A DNA stretch of 64,000 nucleotides, taken from Methylotenera sp. (GTDB lineage: Bacteria; Pseudomonadota; Gammaproteobacteria; Burkholderiales; Methylophilaceae). Positions 19,331 to 29,556 of the stretch are shown in pieces. Positions within the stretch are counted from its first letter, which is position 1. Every line of letters starts with the position of its first letter. The stretch covers positions 1-64,000 of the forward strand of contig JABFQV010000008.1 of NCBI GenBank assembly GCA_013141495.1, read 5' to 3'. The notes under the pieces were generated by a model. The model made no database searches and was not told where the DNA came from. It saw only the letters and a program-made list of their open reading frames with translations. A program made the translations under genes and the position numbers.

Positions 19331-20263
19331 TTAATGATTTTTTTGTAGCTGGATAATTGAAGCAATAGCCCGTGTGACTGCCAGATATGAGCCCAGCCAG
19401 CCAATCAATACAGCCGTGCTGACCACGGTTAAAAACAAACTGCCATTGAATATAGTTAAGCTGAAGTCGCTGTTATAGAGGCTTGATAAGTCAGCAATAG
19501 CGTAATTAAATGTTAGCGTGATGCCCAAAATCATCAATACTGCGAACAATCCGCCAAATAATCCGTAAAAAACGCCTGCGTACAAAAATGGGGTTCTAAT
19601 AAAGCTGTTGGTTGCACCAATTAGGTAGCTCACTTCAATTTCATTTTGTTGGGTCAGAATCTGCATGCGCACGGTGTTGCCGATAATCACTAAAAGCACA
19701 ATGGCTAATAGTGTTGCAATGAAAAATATCAGGTTTTTACTCAAACTGATAATGGTTGAAAGACGCTTGGCCCAGTCGGTGTTAAGTAGTGCCTGCTCTA
19801 CGCCTGGAATGCTCTGCAGTGATGTTTTAAGCGTGGCTAAATCATCAGGCTCTATAGATTTTGCCTGAATGAAAAACGCATCGGGTAACGGATTTTTGCC
19901 AAGTTGATTCACCGCATTATTTACGTCTGGGTTGCTTTTAGATTTGGCTTGCAGTTGCTGCCAAGCTTCATCTTTTGTCACTAAGTGATACTGTTTGATT
20001 GCTGGATTTTTTGCCAACAGCGCATCAATTTCACTGATAGTGTCGTGGCTTGCATCTAGTTTCAGAAACAAACTAATCTCAGTCTCATTTTGCATGTGGT
20101 CAGTGAGTTTAGATAGGTTATCTACACCCACATAAAATAAGCTGGGTAAACACATAGCAACGCCAACCACTAAACAAATCATAAACGAAGACAGCAAGTT
20201 GGCACGCATCCGTGATAACACGAGTTTGATTGCTTGCAATTGATGGTTTAGCCAGTTATTCAT
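19331..20263 (-). CDS. ftsX: Cell division permease FtsX
   Basis: Overlaps ftsE by 4 nt; RANLLSSFMICLVVGVAMCLPSLFYV...EIEVSYLIGATNSFIRTPFLYAGVFYGLFGG. Confidence 0.95.
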   Translation of the reverse strand: MNNWLNHQLQAIKLVLSRMRANLLSSFMICLVVGVAMCLPSLFYVGVDNLSKLTDHMQNETEISLFLKLDASHDTISEIDALLAKNPAIKQYHLVTKDEAWQQLQAKSKSNPDVNNAVNQLGKNPLPDAFFIQAKSIEPDDLATLKTSLQSIPGVEQALLNTDWAKRLSTIISLSKNLIFFIATLLAIVLLVIIGNTVRMQILTQQNEIEVSYLIGATNSFIRTPFLYAGVFYGLFGGLFAVLMILGITLTFNYAIADLSSLYNSDFSLTIFNGSLFLTVVSTAVLIGWLGSYLAVTRAIASIIQLQKNH

Positions 20264-20973
20264 GATGTCGATACGTCACTATTAAATGCTGTTTGATTGA
20301 TGCCGGTAATTGATGACTTACTTTGCGTGAGCTGCCCTTGATCGAGGTGCAATACGCGATTTTGCGTGGCACTCATGCCAAGCGCATCGTGGGTTGCCAT
20401 AATGACGGTCACGCCCACCTGATTAAACGCATAGAAAATTGCCATGATATCTGCGGCGTAGCTGGCGTCTAAATTACCGGTAGGTTCATCTGCAATCAGG
20501 ATGGATGGGCGACTCACCACAGCACGTGCGATGGCAAGCCGCTGTTGTTCGCCGCCTGATAATGTAATCGGCATGGCCTTTTCTTTATGTAACAGCCCGA
20601 CTTTATCCAAGGCTGCACGTACGCGCTTGGCCGCTTCATTGCCTGATACGCCATTGATGCGTAGCGGTAAAATAACATTCTCAAAGCAATTACGGTCATA
20701 CAATAATTTATGATCTTGAAAGATCAACCCAAACCTGCGCCGTAAAAATGGAATGGCTGAGGCTTTAAGCTGGCTCACGTTCTGATTGGCAATAAGTACC
20801 GTACCGCTCGTTGGCCGCTCGGTTGCCGCAATGAGCTTTAATAAGGTACTTTTGCCAGCACCAGAATGACCTGTTACAAATACAAATTCGCCGGCCTCAA
20901 TATGCAGGCTGACGTTTTTTAAAATTTCATCGCTACCGGGGTAGCGTTTGGTAACTTGGTCAAATTTAATCAT
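20260..20973 (-). CDS. ftsE: Cell division ATP-binding protein FtsE
   Basis: MIKFDQVTKRYPGSDEILKNVSL, GHSGAGKSTLLKLI, LSGGEQQRLAIARAVV. Confidence 0.96.
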   Translation of the reverse strand: MIKFDQVTKRYPGSDEILKNVSLHIEAGEFVFVTGHSGAGKSTLLKLIAATERPTSGTVLIANQNVSQLKASAIPFLRRRFGLIFQDHKLLYDRNCFENVILPLRINGVSGNEAAKRVRAALDKVGLLHKEKAMPITLSGGEQQRLAIARAVVSRPSILIADEPTGNLDASYAADIMAIFYAFNQVGVTVIMATHDALGMSATQNRVLHLDQGQLTQSKSSITGINQTAFNSDVSTS

Positions 20974-21035
20974 GGCTGTATTGTAGCGCTAAAATTACTT
21001 AGGTAATAAAGTGATGCATCAAAAAGTGGGCTGAC

Positions 21036-22500
21036 TTATGCCATAAAAGCGCGTTTTATGCGTTGAATGCCTTCAGTAAGTTCAGCTGGATTTAAGCTGC
21101 CAAATCCTAGCCTGATGGCATTGATATTGAGTGGTGATTCTGAAAAAAGGGACGCCGGTAAAATACGCACCTGCTCGTGAAGGGCATTTTTTACCAATTT
21201 CTCAATGTCAATGCCGTCATTTAAGCGCAGCCAAATAGCCAGGCCGCCGTTAGGCTCATCAAAGTTGACAAATTCGCTTAGTTCATTGCGGATGAGTTCA
21301 ATTAAAATATTGCGGCGCTCGTTGTAAACTTTAAAGGTTCGACGGATATGACGTTTAATCTCACCTGATGCCATGAGTTCGGCAACGGCTTGCTCCGTAA
21401 TGGAGTTGCCTTGCCGGTCAATTAGCATGACCTCATTTGCGCACTGCTGAATAAATTCTTTGGAGGCTACCAAATAACCTACGCGCAGGCCAGGCGCCAA
21501 TACCTTTGACAGTGAGCCAACATATATCACGCGACCATGGTGATCCGTGCTGGCAAGTGGAAATACCGGGTGATGCGAAAAATGAAACTCATGATCATAA
21601 TCGTCTTCAACAATGACAAAATCATATTGCTCGGCTAGCATCAATAGCTTTAATCTGCGCTCGGCGGTCATCATAACAGTAGTGGGAAACTGATGATGCG
21701 GTGTTACGTAAATAGCGCGGATAGCATGTTTTTTGCAGAGCTTTTCTAGCGCATTGATGTCAATACCATGCTCATCAAGACCCACCGTTAAAATTTTGGC
21801 ACCGCATGATCTAAAAGCTTCTCTAGCGGGTGGGTAGCTTAAGCTTTCAACCACGACATAATCATTAGGTTTGGTTAAAGCTCGTGCCGCCAGAAATATA
21901 CCCATCTGGCTACCGCGTGCGATGCAAATATGGTCAATATCAACGTTTAAACCGCGTTCCATATTCAACATGGTGGCAATCGCTTGGCGCAGATCATGCA
22001 CACCTTTCGGGTCGCCATAACCGAGGCGGCTGTTTTTAGCCGTTGCCAGCAATACATGTCGAAACGCCCTCGAAAGAATATCAAATGGAATGAGCCGTGT
22101 ATCAGGGATGCCATCGTTAAATTCTATGGTATTAGGTGAGGCTGGGTGATAGCTGGAGGCGGTTTGTATTGTATTGGTGGTTTGAGCGGCGTGCGTTTTA
22201 GTCGTGAGCTTGGTTGGGGTGGCTTGTGCGCTAAAACTAGGCAGATTTGCCGATACAAAAGTGCCTCTACGGCTTTCGGTAGTAAGCCAGCCTTGGGCGA
22301 TTAGTTCATCATAGGCTAGCACCACGGTTTTTCTATTGACCTTGAGTTTTTCAGCTAAATCTCGGGTGCCAGGCATTGCTGTTGACGGTGCGAGCCGCCC
22401 CCTTTGGATTTCATCCACCACTTGTTGCGCAATTTGTAAATACACGGCGAGGCCGGATGTGTTTTTAATGTTTAAGTTAAGGCTCCAGGAACGTAGCATT
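21036..22500 (-). CDS. MocR-type regulator (GntR HTH fused to PLP-dependent aminotransferase domain)
   Basis: GLAVYLQIAQQVVDEIQRGRLAPSTAMPGTRDLAEKLKVNRKTVVLAYDELIAQGW plus aminotransferase fold with VGSLSKVLAPGLRVGY; start probably MLRSWSLNL. Confidence 0.92.
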
Positions 22501-22612
22501 ATTCTCTCTAATAAATTTAGTAATGAATTGAATTTTTCAGGCTTTAACTTAGCGGATCTTACGCTAACAAGCAATTAAAAGTTAGCTTGGCTCAATGTTA
22601 GCTCCAAATAAT

Positions 22613-22676
22613 CTGGATTACCTAGCTGTGAAAAAAGTATAAATTTTACTGGACCACTAAAATTCTGTAATCTGGA
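22613..22676. promoter_or_regulatory. Three direct CTGGA repeats in the divergent mocR/mxaR intergenic region
   Basis: aatCTGGAtta (22613), ttaCTGGAcca (22649), aatCTGGAgga (22672). Confidence 0.4.
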
Positions 22677-22803
22677 GGATTGTGGAGCAGTTACATTCTG
22701 TTACATTGCATTCACTGCTTGTTACGGGATGTTTTTCCTAAATAACTAGCTTGCAACAATTTACTTAAACATCTTATCCGTAAGGTTAAGCAAAGGAACT
22801 CTT

Positions 22804-23853
22804 ATGTCACCACCATTAGATGCGCAACTCACCGACTGGCGTAGCCACGCACTGAAGTTAGAAAGCGAAGTTAAAAATGTCATCGTTGGCCAAGATAAAG
22901 CCATTCGGTTGATGAATATTGCTATTTTTGCACGTGGGCATGTGTTGCTTGATGGCGGCGTGGGCGTAGGTAAAACCACCTTGTTGCAAGCCATTGCGCG
23001 CGGTATTGGCGGTGCTTATGAGCGGATTGAGGGTACGGTTGACTTAATGCCGAATGACTTGATTTATCATACTTTTTTAGGTCCGGACGGTCGTCCGCAA
23101 ATTGATGAAGGTCCTTTGTTGCGTGCAGGTGAAAATCTGTCGGTGTTCTTTTTTAATGAAATCAACCGTGCTAGGCCGCAAGTGCATGCGCTGATGTTGC
23201 GCGTGATGGCAGAACGCCATTTAAGTGCGTTTAAAAAAGAATACCGCATGCCACACATGATTGTGTTTGCTGACCGTAACCAGGTTGAAAAAAACGAGAC
23301 GTTTGAAATCCCTTCAGCGGCACGTGACCGCTTTATGATGGAAATCCCAATTGAAATTCCAACTGATCGCGAGTTAAAGAAATCATTGGTATTCAACACT
23401 AAATTTCAGCATGCGGAAAAGCTTACGCAGCAAGTTGAAAGCAATATTCTGCAGTTTGACCAGCTCAATGCTTTCTCGGATTTATTGCAAAACCACATTA
23501 AATCCAGTGACGTGCTGGAAGAGTACGCATTGGATCTGTGGGAGGCGACGCAGCACCCTGAAAAATTTGGTGTAACCATGGAAAGTGTTGATGTGACACG
23601 CGTCATCCAAACCGGCGCCAGCCCGCGCGGTATGGGGATGTTGCTCAAGGCAGCACGTGTGAATGCATGGCTAAACGGCCGCGACAGCATGTACCCTGAA
23701 GATATTCATGCAGTATTCCATGAAGTTATTTCGCATCGACTGGTATTTAACTCGATGTATGAAAACCGCAGAACAGCGCTGGCACGCGAGCTTACCGCCA
23801 ATATTATGAGTACGGTGGCGGTGCCTAGTACGACTTTCAGTAAAGCGGCTTGA
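22804..23853 (+). CDS. mxaR: MoxR/MxaR-type AAA ATPase
   Basis: HVLLDGGVGVGKTTLLQAIA, NEINRARPQVHALML, FADRNQVEKNETFEIPSAARDRFMME. Confidence 0.88.
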   Translation: MSPPLDAQLTDWRSHALKLESEVKNVIVGQDKAIRLMNIAIFARGHVLLDGGVGVGKTTLLQAIARGIGGAYERIEGTVDLMPNDLIYHTFLGPDGRPQIDEGPLLRAGENLSVFFFNEINRARPQVHALMLRVMAERHLSAFKKEYRMPHMIVFADRNQVEKNETFEIPSAARDRFMMEIPIEIPTDRELKKSLVFNTKFQHAEKLTQQVESNILQFDQLNAFSDLLQNHIKSSDVLEEYALDLWEATQHPEKFGVTMESVDVTRVIQTGASPRGMGMLLKAARVNAWLNGRDSMYPEDIHAVFHEVISHRLVFNSMYENRRTALARELTANIMSTVAVPSTTFSKAA

Positions 23854-23886
23854 AGCCATTCAGTCCATCAATAATAAGGCTAACGA

Positions 23887-24798
23887 ATGAGCTTATCTGT
23901 AGGTAGTGCTGCACGCAATGCATCTGATTTATCTAATGATCCGTCATATGCAAAGCCTTTTGAGTACGTGATTTCATGGAAGTCTGCAAGCATACAATTA
24001 GGCGACCATCGAGGTACACAGCGTGGTCTTGGCTTGGAGTATCGCGGTAATGTGAACTTGGTGGATTACCCTGACGCGAGGCGCATGGATATCAGGCAAA
24101 CGCTGCGTGACCCGTTTGAGCAAGTGCAGGTGCGGCAATTTAATCAGGATAGCACTACGCCGATTTATGCCGTGTGTGACTTATCCAGTTCCATGCAGTT
24201 TAAGGGGCGTCAACGTAAGTTGGATAAAGCGATTGAAATCTCGACGGCGGTGGCGAATTCAGCCTACCAAACCGGAGACTTGTTCAGCTTTATTGGCTAT
24301 AACAGCCATGTGCTTGAAGACTACACGCTACCCTTAAGCCGTAATTTGCATCAATCAAAAGAAGCTATCGCGCAATTGCACGATTACCAAAAAATGCGGG
24401 TAGGGGCTGAAGGGGTGACTGATGTGCCAAACTTTCTCGGACAAAGCCGAGGGCTGGTGTTTTGGATTTCAGATTTTCATATGCCACTGAGTGTGATTGA
24501 GCAAACGCTTACGGCCATGTCTGCACATCAAGTCATTCCTATCGTCCTTTGGGATGACGAAGAGTACAAAAAACTGCCCAAGTTTGGCTTTGGTACCATG
24601 ATAGACCCTGAAACCGGCTTAAATCGTACGCTCTTTTTTAGATATGAAGTCAGGGCTAAATTCATCAGTGCTTTCAATGAACGCAGACATGCACTGGAAG
24701 CTTTATTTCTAAAGTTTGATAGCCCTGCACTATTTATGCACGGTGATTACAAACCAGAAACCATGACGCATTATTTTGAACAAAACATGAACCTATGA
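23887..24798 (+). CDS. mxaS: MxaS-like DUF58 protein
   Basis: YRGNVNLVDYPDARRMDIRQTLRDPFEQ...VCDLSSSMQF (DUF58/vWA-like), follows mxaR. Confidence 0.82.
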   Translation: MSLSVGSAARNASDLSNDPSYAKPFEYVISWKSASIQLGDHRGTQRGLGLEYRGNVNLVDYPDARRMDIRQTLRDPFEQVQVRQFNQDSTTPIYAVCDLSSSMQFKGRQRKLDKAIEISTAVANSAYQTGDLFSFIGYNSHVLEDYTLPLSRNLHQSKEAIAQLHDYQKMRVGAEGVTDVPNFLGQSRGLVFWISDFHMPLSVIEQTLTAMSAHQVIPIVLWDDEEYKKLPKFGFGTMIDPETGLNRTLFFRYEVRAKFISAFNERRHALEALFLKFDSPALFMHGDYKPETMTHYFEQNMNL

Positions 24799-25799
24799 AA
24801 TATAACCCAATGAAAATACTTATTTCAAAAATGACTGCATCTGCAAATTTGGCGGCATATCTATTAGCGGCAGGCTTGGTGCTGAATCTATCTGCCGTAG
24901 TTGCGAAGGAAGCAGAAACGACTCAAGTCGCTGATGCTGCTGTGGCAAAAATAGTCTCGTTAACCAATCCTAGCGCAAGCTACGGTGTGCAGATAGGCGA
25001 CAAACTAAGCCGAAAAGTGGTGCTGGACGTGCCAATGCCTTACCAAATAGCAAAAGAGGCTTTTCCTAAAAAAGGCAAAAAAGCTAATGGGATCGAGTTG
25101 GTGGAGGTTAATGTGGAAACTGACCAGCAAAAAACACGTACTTTATATACGGTTAGTCTTGGGTATCAAGCGTTTACCAATACGAATACGCCCGCTGTCA
25201 TGCAACTACCGGCAGAGCAGTTCACGCTAACGGGAGGTGAAAAAGCTGACAATCAAACGATGGCGATAGACTTGCCGGCATGGGGGTTTTGGTTTTCACC
25301 GTTAGTGAGTGGAAACGCTGAAACCGCTCAAAAGAATATACAGCCTGAGTTCACGCCGCCACTAGTCGCTATCGGCGCACATCAAACACGGCTCATATTG
25401 TTTTTGAGCGTGCTGGCAGCAAGCTTGCTGGCGTTGCTTTATATCAATGCAGATGGCAATTGGCTACCATTCATGGGCGGCGCCTTTGCCCAAGCACACC
25501 GTCAATTAAAACGATTATCCAAATCATCAGGTGCTAAAACTGCTAAGGAAGAGAAGCAGGCCTTGGTTTATATTCACCAGGCATTTAATAAACTGTATCG
25601 TGCCAATATCTTTGCCCGCGATATTGAACGTTTTGTCACCATGCGCCCAAGTTTTAAAAAAATGAAAGGTGACATTGAACAGTTTTTCAATTACTCCAAT
25701 CAATCCTTATATTCGACAGAAGCGCGTGATAGTGCCAAGGTAATACAAAACTTAGTGCAATTGAGCAAGCAGTTACGTGATTGTGAGCGAGGCGTTTAA
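24795..25799 (+). CDS. mxaA: MxaA-like protein
   Basis: Signal peptide; SLTNPSASYGVQIGDKLSRKVVLDVPMPY; C-terminal TM then helical tail; position in cluster. Confidence 0.78.
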   Translation: MKYNPMKILISKMTASANLAAYLLAAGLVLNLSAVVAKEAETTQVADAAVAKIVSLTNPSASYGVQIGDKLSRKVVLDVPMPYQIAKEAFPKKGKKANGIELVEVNVETDQQKTRTLYTVSLGYQAFTNTNTPAVMQLPAEQFTLTGGEKADNQTMAIDLPAWGFWFSPLVSGNAETAQKNIQPEFTPPLVAIGAHQTRLILFLSVLAASLLALLYINADGNWLPFMGGAFAQAHRQLKRLSKSSGAKTAKEEKQALVYIHQAFNKLYRANIFARDIERFVTMRPSFKKMKGDIEQFFNYSNQSLYSTEARDSAKVIQNLVQLSKQLRDCERGV

Positions 25800-26765
25800 A
25801 TGGAGATTCTAAACCCTTGGGCTTTTGCGCTGTTACCCTTTGCACTGCTACCGTTTTGGCTTAAAGGCCATCAAGGAAAAATGTACACTTGGCTGGAGAT
25901 AATGCCTGAAGATGAACTTTCTGACAGATTGAATCTGGCGATTAAGCTCATTACCTCATTGCTTCTGGTGAGTGTTGTTATTGCTTTGACATCACCTCGC
26001 GGACATGATGAAAAAATTCAGCGTACCGGTAAAGGTGCGCAAACAGTGATGGTCATCGACCGCAGTGTGAGTATGGATCACCCGTTTGCCGGCGATTCAT
26101 CAGGGCATGTGGCTGAAATAAAATCTGCAGCGGCACGCCGAATTATTACGCAGTTTATTGATTCTCGTCCAGATGACATGATGGGTGTAATCGGATTTAC
26201 TAACTCGGCTTTGTATGGCGTTAAAATCACCACCAATCGTGATGCCATTCATGCGGCCATCCATGCCGCCACCAGTCCATCGCTCAACCAAACCAACATT
26301 GGCGCTGGCTTAACAGAAGCCGCTGGCTTGTTTGATAAGATTCAAAGCTCAGGCTCCAGAGCGGTTATTTTGTTATCAGATGGTGCCGGCAAGATTAGTC
26401 CGCGTGTTAAATTTTTATTAAGCGAACGCTTAAAAAATAAAGGCTTAAGTGTCTATTGGATTATGTTGCGAGAGCCGGGTGAACCAAGTATTTTTTCTAA
26501 AGAAGAATATGAGGTAGATCGCGTGCCAAATTCAATTGTTTTGCATAATTACTTTCAATCATTAGGCCTTAAATACAAGGCTTATGAAGCGGACAATCCT
26601 GAAACGCTGCAATCTGCGATTAGTGATATTGATTCTCGCGAGAAAAAAACCATTAAATATACGGAAACAATTGCTGGCTATGATTATTCAAGGGTATTCA
26701 TCATCATTGCTTTGGTATTAGGTTTGTTTCTATTGATTATTAAGAACTTGAGGGTGCATGAATGA
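25800..26765 (+). CDS. mxaC: vWA domain membrane protein, MxaC-like
   Basis: VMVIDRSVSMDHPF MIDAS DxSxS; terminal TM helices. Confidence 0.82.
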   Translation: MEILNPWAFALLPFALLPFWLKGHQGKMYTWLEIMPEDELSDRLNLAIKLITSLLLVSVVIALTSPRGHDEKIQRTGKGAQTVMVIDRSVSMDHPFAGDSSGHVAEIKSAAARRIITQFIDSRPDDMMGVIGFTNSALYGVKITTNRDAIHAAIHAATSPSLNQTNIGAGLTEAAGLFDKIQSSGSRAVILLSDGAGKISPRVKFLLSERLKNKGLSVYWIMLREPGEPSIFSKEEYEVDRVPNSIVLHNYFQSLGLKYKAYEADNPETLQSAISDIDSREKKTIKYTETIAGYDYSRVFIIIALVLGLFLLIIKNLRVHE

Positions 26766-27325
26766 AAAACCGAGTAAAACGCATAAACCAGCTGCTAGGC
26801 TTGATGTTACTGGCAGGCGTGGTTGGGACAGCGTATGAAGTCTATCAGACCGAAAGAATAGGAAAGGTCAATCGCGCATTAGTTTCGGGAGAAGTGGTGA
26901 ATGATGACAATTACCCTTTTCATGCAAAATATGCAGATGCCTACCAGCAGGGTAAAACGGGTAATTTTAAGCATGCAACACAAGGCTTTGGTCAGCTACT
27001 GGAAGCGCCTAAAAAACAGCAGGATGATACTTTTGAGGTTAGCGAACACTTAAAGTCACAGATTCATTTTAATATTGCTAACAATTTATTTCGTTCAGGC
27101 TTGCAGCGGTTGGTTGCAGAGGATGGTTCAATACAAGAGGAGGCTAAGTTTGACTATTTACAGGCTAAAGCCGCCTACGAGCAAGCGTTAAAGCTCAATC
27201 CTACTTTGCAAGCGGCAAAGTTTAACTTGAGTTTATTGCTCTCAGTCATCCCGAAAAACATAAAAACGGTAGCACAGGACCCTTCAGGGATGGAAATCAG
27301 TAACTTGCCACAAGGTTTGCCATGA
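26762..27325 (+). CDS. mxaK: MxaK-like TPR protein
   Basis: N-terminal TM, TPR-like AKAAYEQALKLNPTLQAAKFNLSLLL; 4-nt overlaps with both neighbours. Confidence 0.78.
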   Translation: MKNRVKRINQLLGLMLLAGVVGTAYEVYQTERIGKVNRALVSGEVVNDDNYPFHAKYADAYQQGKTGNFKHATQGFGQLLEAPKKQQDDTFEVSEHLKSQIHFNIANNLFRSGLQRLVAEDGSIQEEAKFDYLQAKAAYEQALKLNPTLQAAKFNLSLLLSVIPKNIKTVAQDPSGMEISNLPQGLP

Positions 27326-28299
27326 ACAAAATAATTTCAGCGTTAAAAGACAATTACGAAACTGCATTGCTGGTCGTGGCCTCGCTATTTTTATTGCTGG
27401 CTTTGGTTAAGCCCGAAATACAGCTTAAACAGGAAGTGCATAACTACTTGTTGGTAGCTGACATATCGCAAAGCATGAATGCAGAAGATATGAAGGTAGG
27501 CAATAATGCCGTGAGCCGCTTGGTCTATACGCAGCATCTGATGAAAGAGGTGGTAAAAACTTCACCCTGCGGCACTTATGTTAGCGTCGGCGTGTTTGCC
27601 GCAGAAAATGTTGCCCTGCTGTTTATGCCTCTCGAAGTATGTGCAAATTTTGACATCATTACTGATTCAATTGATCATCTGGAATGGCGCATGGCCTGGA
27701 GCGGCAATAGCCGGATGACCTTTGGGGTAAAGGCGGCGGAAGCTACGTTTGAGTACCTTAACATTCCTGCGCAAATGCTATTTTTTACCGATGGCGATGA
27801 AGCCCCTAAAGCGAACGGCATTAACAAGCTGGATATAAGCAATGTTCGTATTGGTAAAAATGTTGTGTTTGTTGGGGTTGGCGGTCACGAGAACTCGCCG
27901 ATTAAACGCTTTAATGCCAATAATAAATTTGTCGGTTATTGGGGAACAGATGCTGCCGCTGAAAGTGCGGGTGGTGGCATTATGTATAACGATGCTAGTA
28001 AGGATGACCCAGATCCTCCCGTTGCTTATGCAGAGTTTGACCGTTTTTTGTCTAAATTAGATGTTGAGCATCTTAAGGATATGGCGAACGAGATTAAAGG
28101 GCAATACATAGAAGGCACCGACAAACCTGAGTTTTATGAGTTTGTGCAATCACAAACTCCTGCGGCAAAGTTTGTGACGGCTTATTCTGTGCGATGGATA
28201 TTTTTAATCATTGCCGCATTATTGGTGTTGGCGACTTACATCCCCGATGTACTTTCATATCGCTTTGATAAGCGCACATTATTTAAACGTGTAATTTAG
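27322..28299 (+). CDS. mxaL: vWA domain membrane protein, MxaL-like
   Basis: LLVADISQSMNAEDM MIDAS motif; flanking TM helices. Confidence 0.82.
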   Translation: MNKIISALKDNYETALLVVASLFLLLALVKPEIQLKQEVHNYLLVADISQSMNAEDMKVGNNAVSRLVYTQHLMKEVVKTSPCGTYVSVGVFAAENVALLFMPLEVCANFDIITDSIDHLEWRMAWSGNSRMTFGVKAAEATFEYLNIPAQMLFFTDGDEAPKANGINKLDISNVRIGKNVVFVGVGGHENSPIKRFNANNKFVGYWGTDAAAESAGGGIMYNDASKDDPDPPVAYAEFDRFLSKLDVEHLKDMANEIKGQYIEGTDKPEFYEFVQSQTPAAKFVTAYSVRWIFLIIAALLVLATYIPDVLSYRFDKRTLFKRVI

Positions 28300-28320
28300 A
28301 AACAGCTGACCGTGCATAAA

Positions 28321-28357
28321 AACTAAGGGGTTACTTAACGTAACCCCTTAGTTTTTT
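28321..28357 (+). terminator. Rho-independent terminator after mxaL
   Basis: aactaaggggtta-cttaacg-taaccccttagtt followed by tttt. Confidence 0.85.
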
Positions 28358-28449
28358 ATTAACGCTTTCAAATCCAGAGCGCTTAAGGTGCGCAGTAGGC
28401 TAATCGGCATCTCGTCATGCGGGTTTTATTTTTGACTACCTCAATATAA

Positions 28450-29436
28450 TCAATCCAGCATCGCATCAATAAATTCATTGGCATTAAACGGCCGTAAATC
28501 ATCAATCGCTTCGCCTATACCAATGTAGCGGATAGGAATAGGGCGCGCTTGCGCAATCGCCGCAATTACACCGCCTTTGGCAGTGCCATCCAGTTTGCTT
28601 AATACCAAGCCCGTCACGCCCAGTGCATCGTCAAAAATTTTGACTTGCGTCACGGCATTTTGCCCGGTGTTGGCATCCAACACCAACAACACTTCATGCG
28701 GCGCACCTGGCAGCGCTTTGTCCATCACGCGCTTTACTTTGGCAATTTCATCCATCAAGTGCATTTGCGTGGGCAAGCGGCCAGCTGTATCAGCTAATAC
28801 AATGTCGATATTTTTAGCGCGTGCGGAGTTGATCGCATCAAACATCACGGCCGCAGCGTCGCCGCCTTCACTGGCAACCACATGCACATTATTACGCTCC
28901 CCCCAAACTTGCAACTGCTCACGCGCGGCGGCTCTAAAGGTGTCGCCTGCGGCAATGAGCACACTTTTACCTTGTGATTGAAAGTGATTGGCCAGTTTAC
29001 CAATGGTGGTGGTTTTACCTGCGCCATTTACCCCGGCCAGCATAATAACAAAGGGCTGGTGCGCGCTGGTTTCCAGCGGCTTTTGCAGGGGTAGCAGTAA
29101 ATCAGACAGCGCATCTTTTAGTGCGGATTTAAGTTGCACCGTATCATCTAAACTTTGACGTTTAACGCGGCCTTTGATGTCATCTAACAAATGCTGAGTG
29201 GCACTAACGCCTACATCTGATGTAAGCAAAATTGTTTCGAGTTCTTCATAAACATCAGCATCAATTTTTCCGCCACCAAACAAGCTGGATAATTGGCTGC
29301 CAAGTTGATTACGTGTTTTGGCTAAGCCTTGTTTTAAGCGTTCCGCCCAGCTTTTGCTGACACCGGCTTCAATAGGTAAGGGATTGTTGGGTTCTGCTTT
29401 AGGCGGTGTTTTGTCTTTTTTAAAGAAATCGAACAT
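28450..29436 (-). CDS. ftsY: Signal recognition particle receptor FtsY
   Basis: GVNGAGKTTTIGKLANHF, GDTFRAAAREQL, DTAGRLPTQMHLMDE, KLDGTAKGG. Confidence 0.97.
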   Translation of the reverse strand: MFDFFKKDKTPPKAEPNNPLPIEAGVSKSWAERLKQGLAKTRNQLGSQLSSLFGGGKIDADVYEELETILLTSDVGVSATQHLLDDIKGRVKRQSLDDTVQLKSALKDALSDLLLPLQKPLETSAHQPFVIMLAGVNGAGKTTTIGKLANHFQSQGKSVLIAAGDTFRAAAREQLQVWGERNNVHVVASEGGDAAAVMFDAINSARAKNIDIVLADTAGRLPTQMHLMDEIAKVKRVMDKALPGAPHEVLLVLDANTGQNAVTQVKIFDDALGVTGLVLSKLDGTAKGGVIAAIAQARPIPIRYIGIGEAIDDLRPFNANEFIDAMLD

Positions 29437-29556
29437 AAATTAAGTCGCTAATAAATCGCTTGATGTAGATGCGCTATTTTAGCTTAATTCAGCGCCCGTA
29501 GTCCGATTCGCTCAAACGTTTGCAAATGAACCAGACTACTAAGCAATGTAGTGTAG

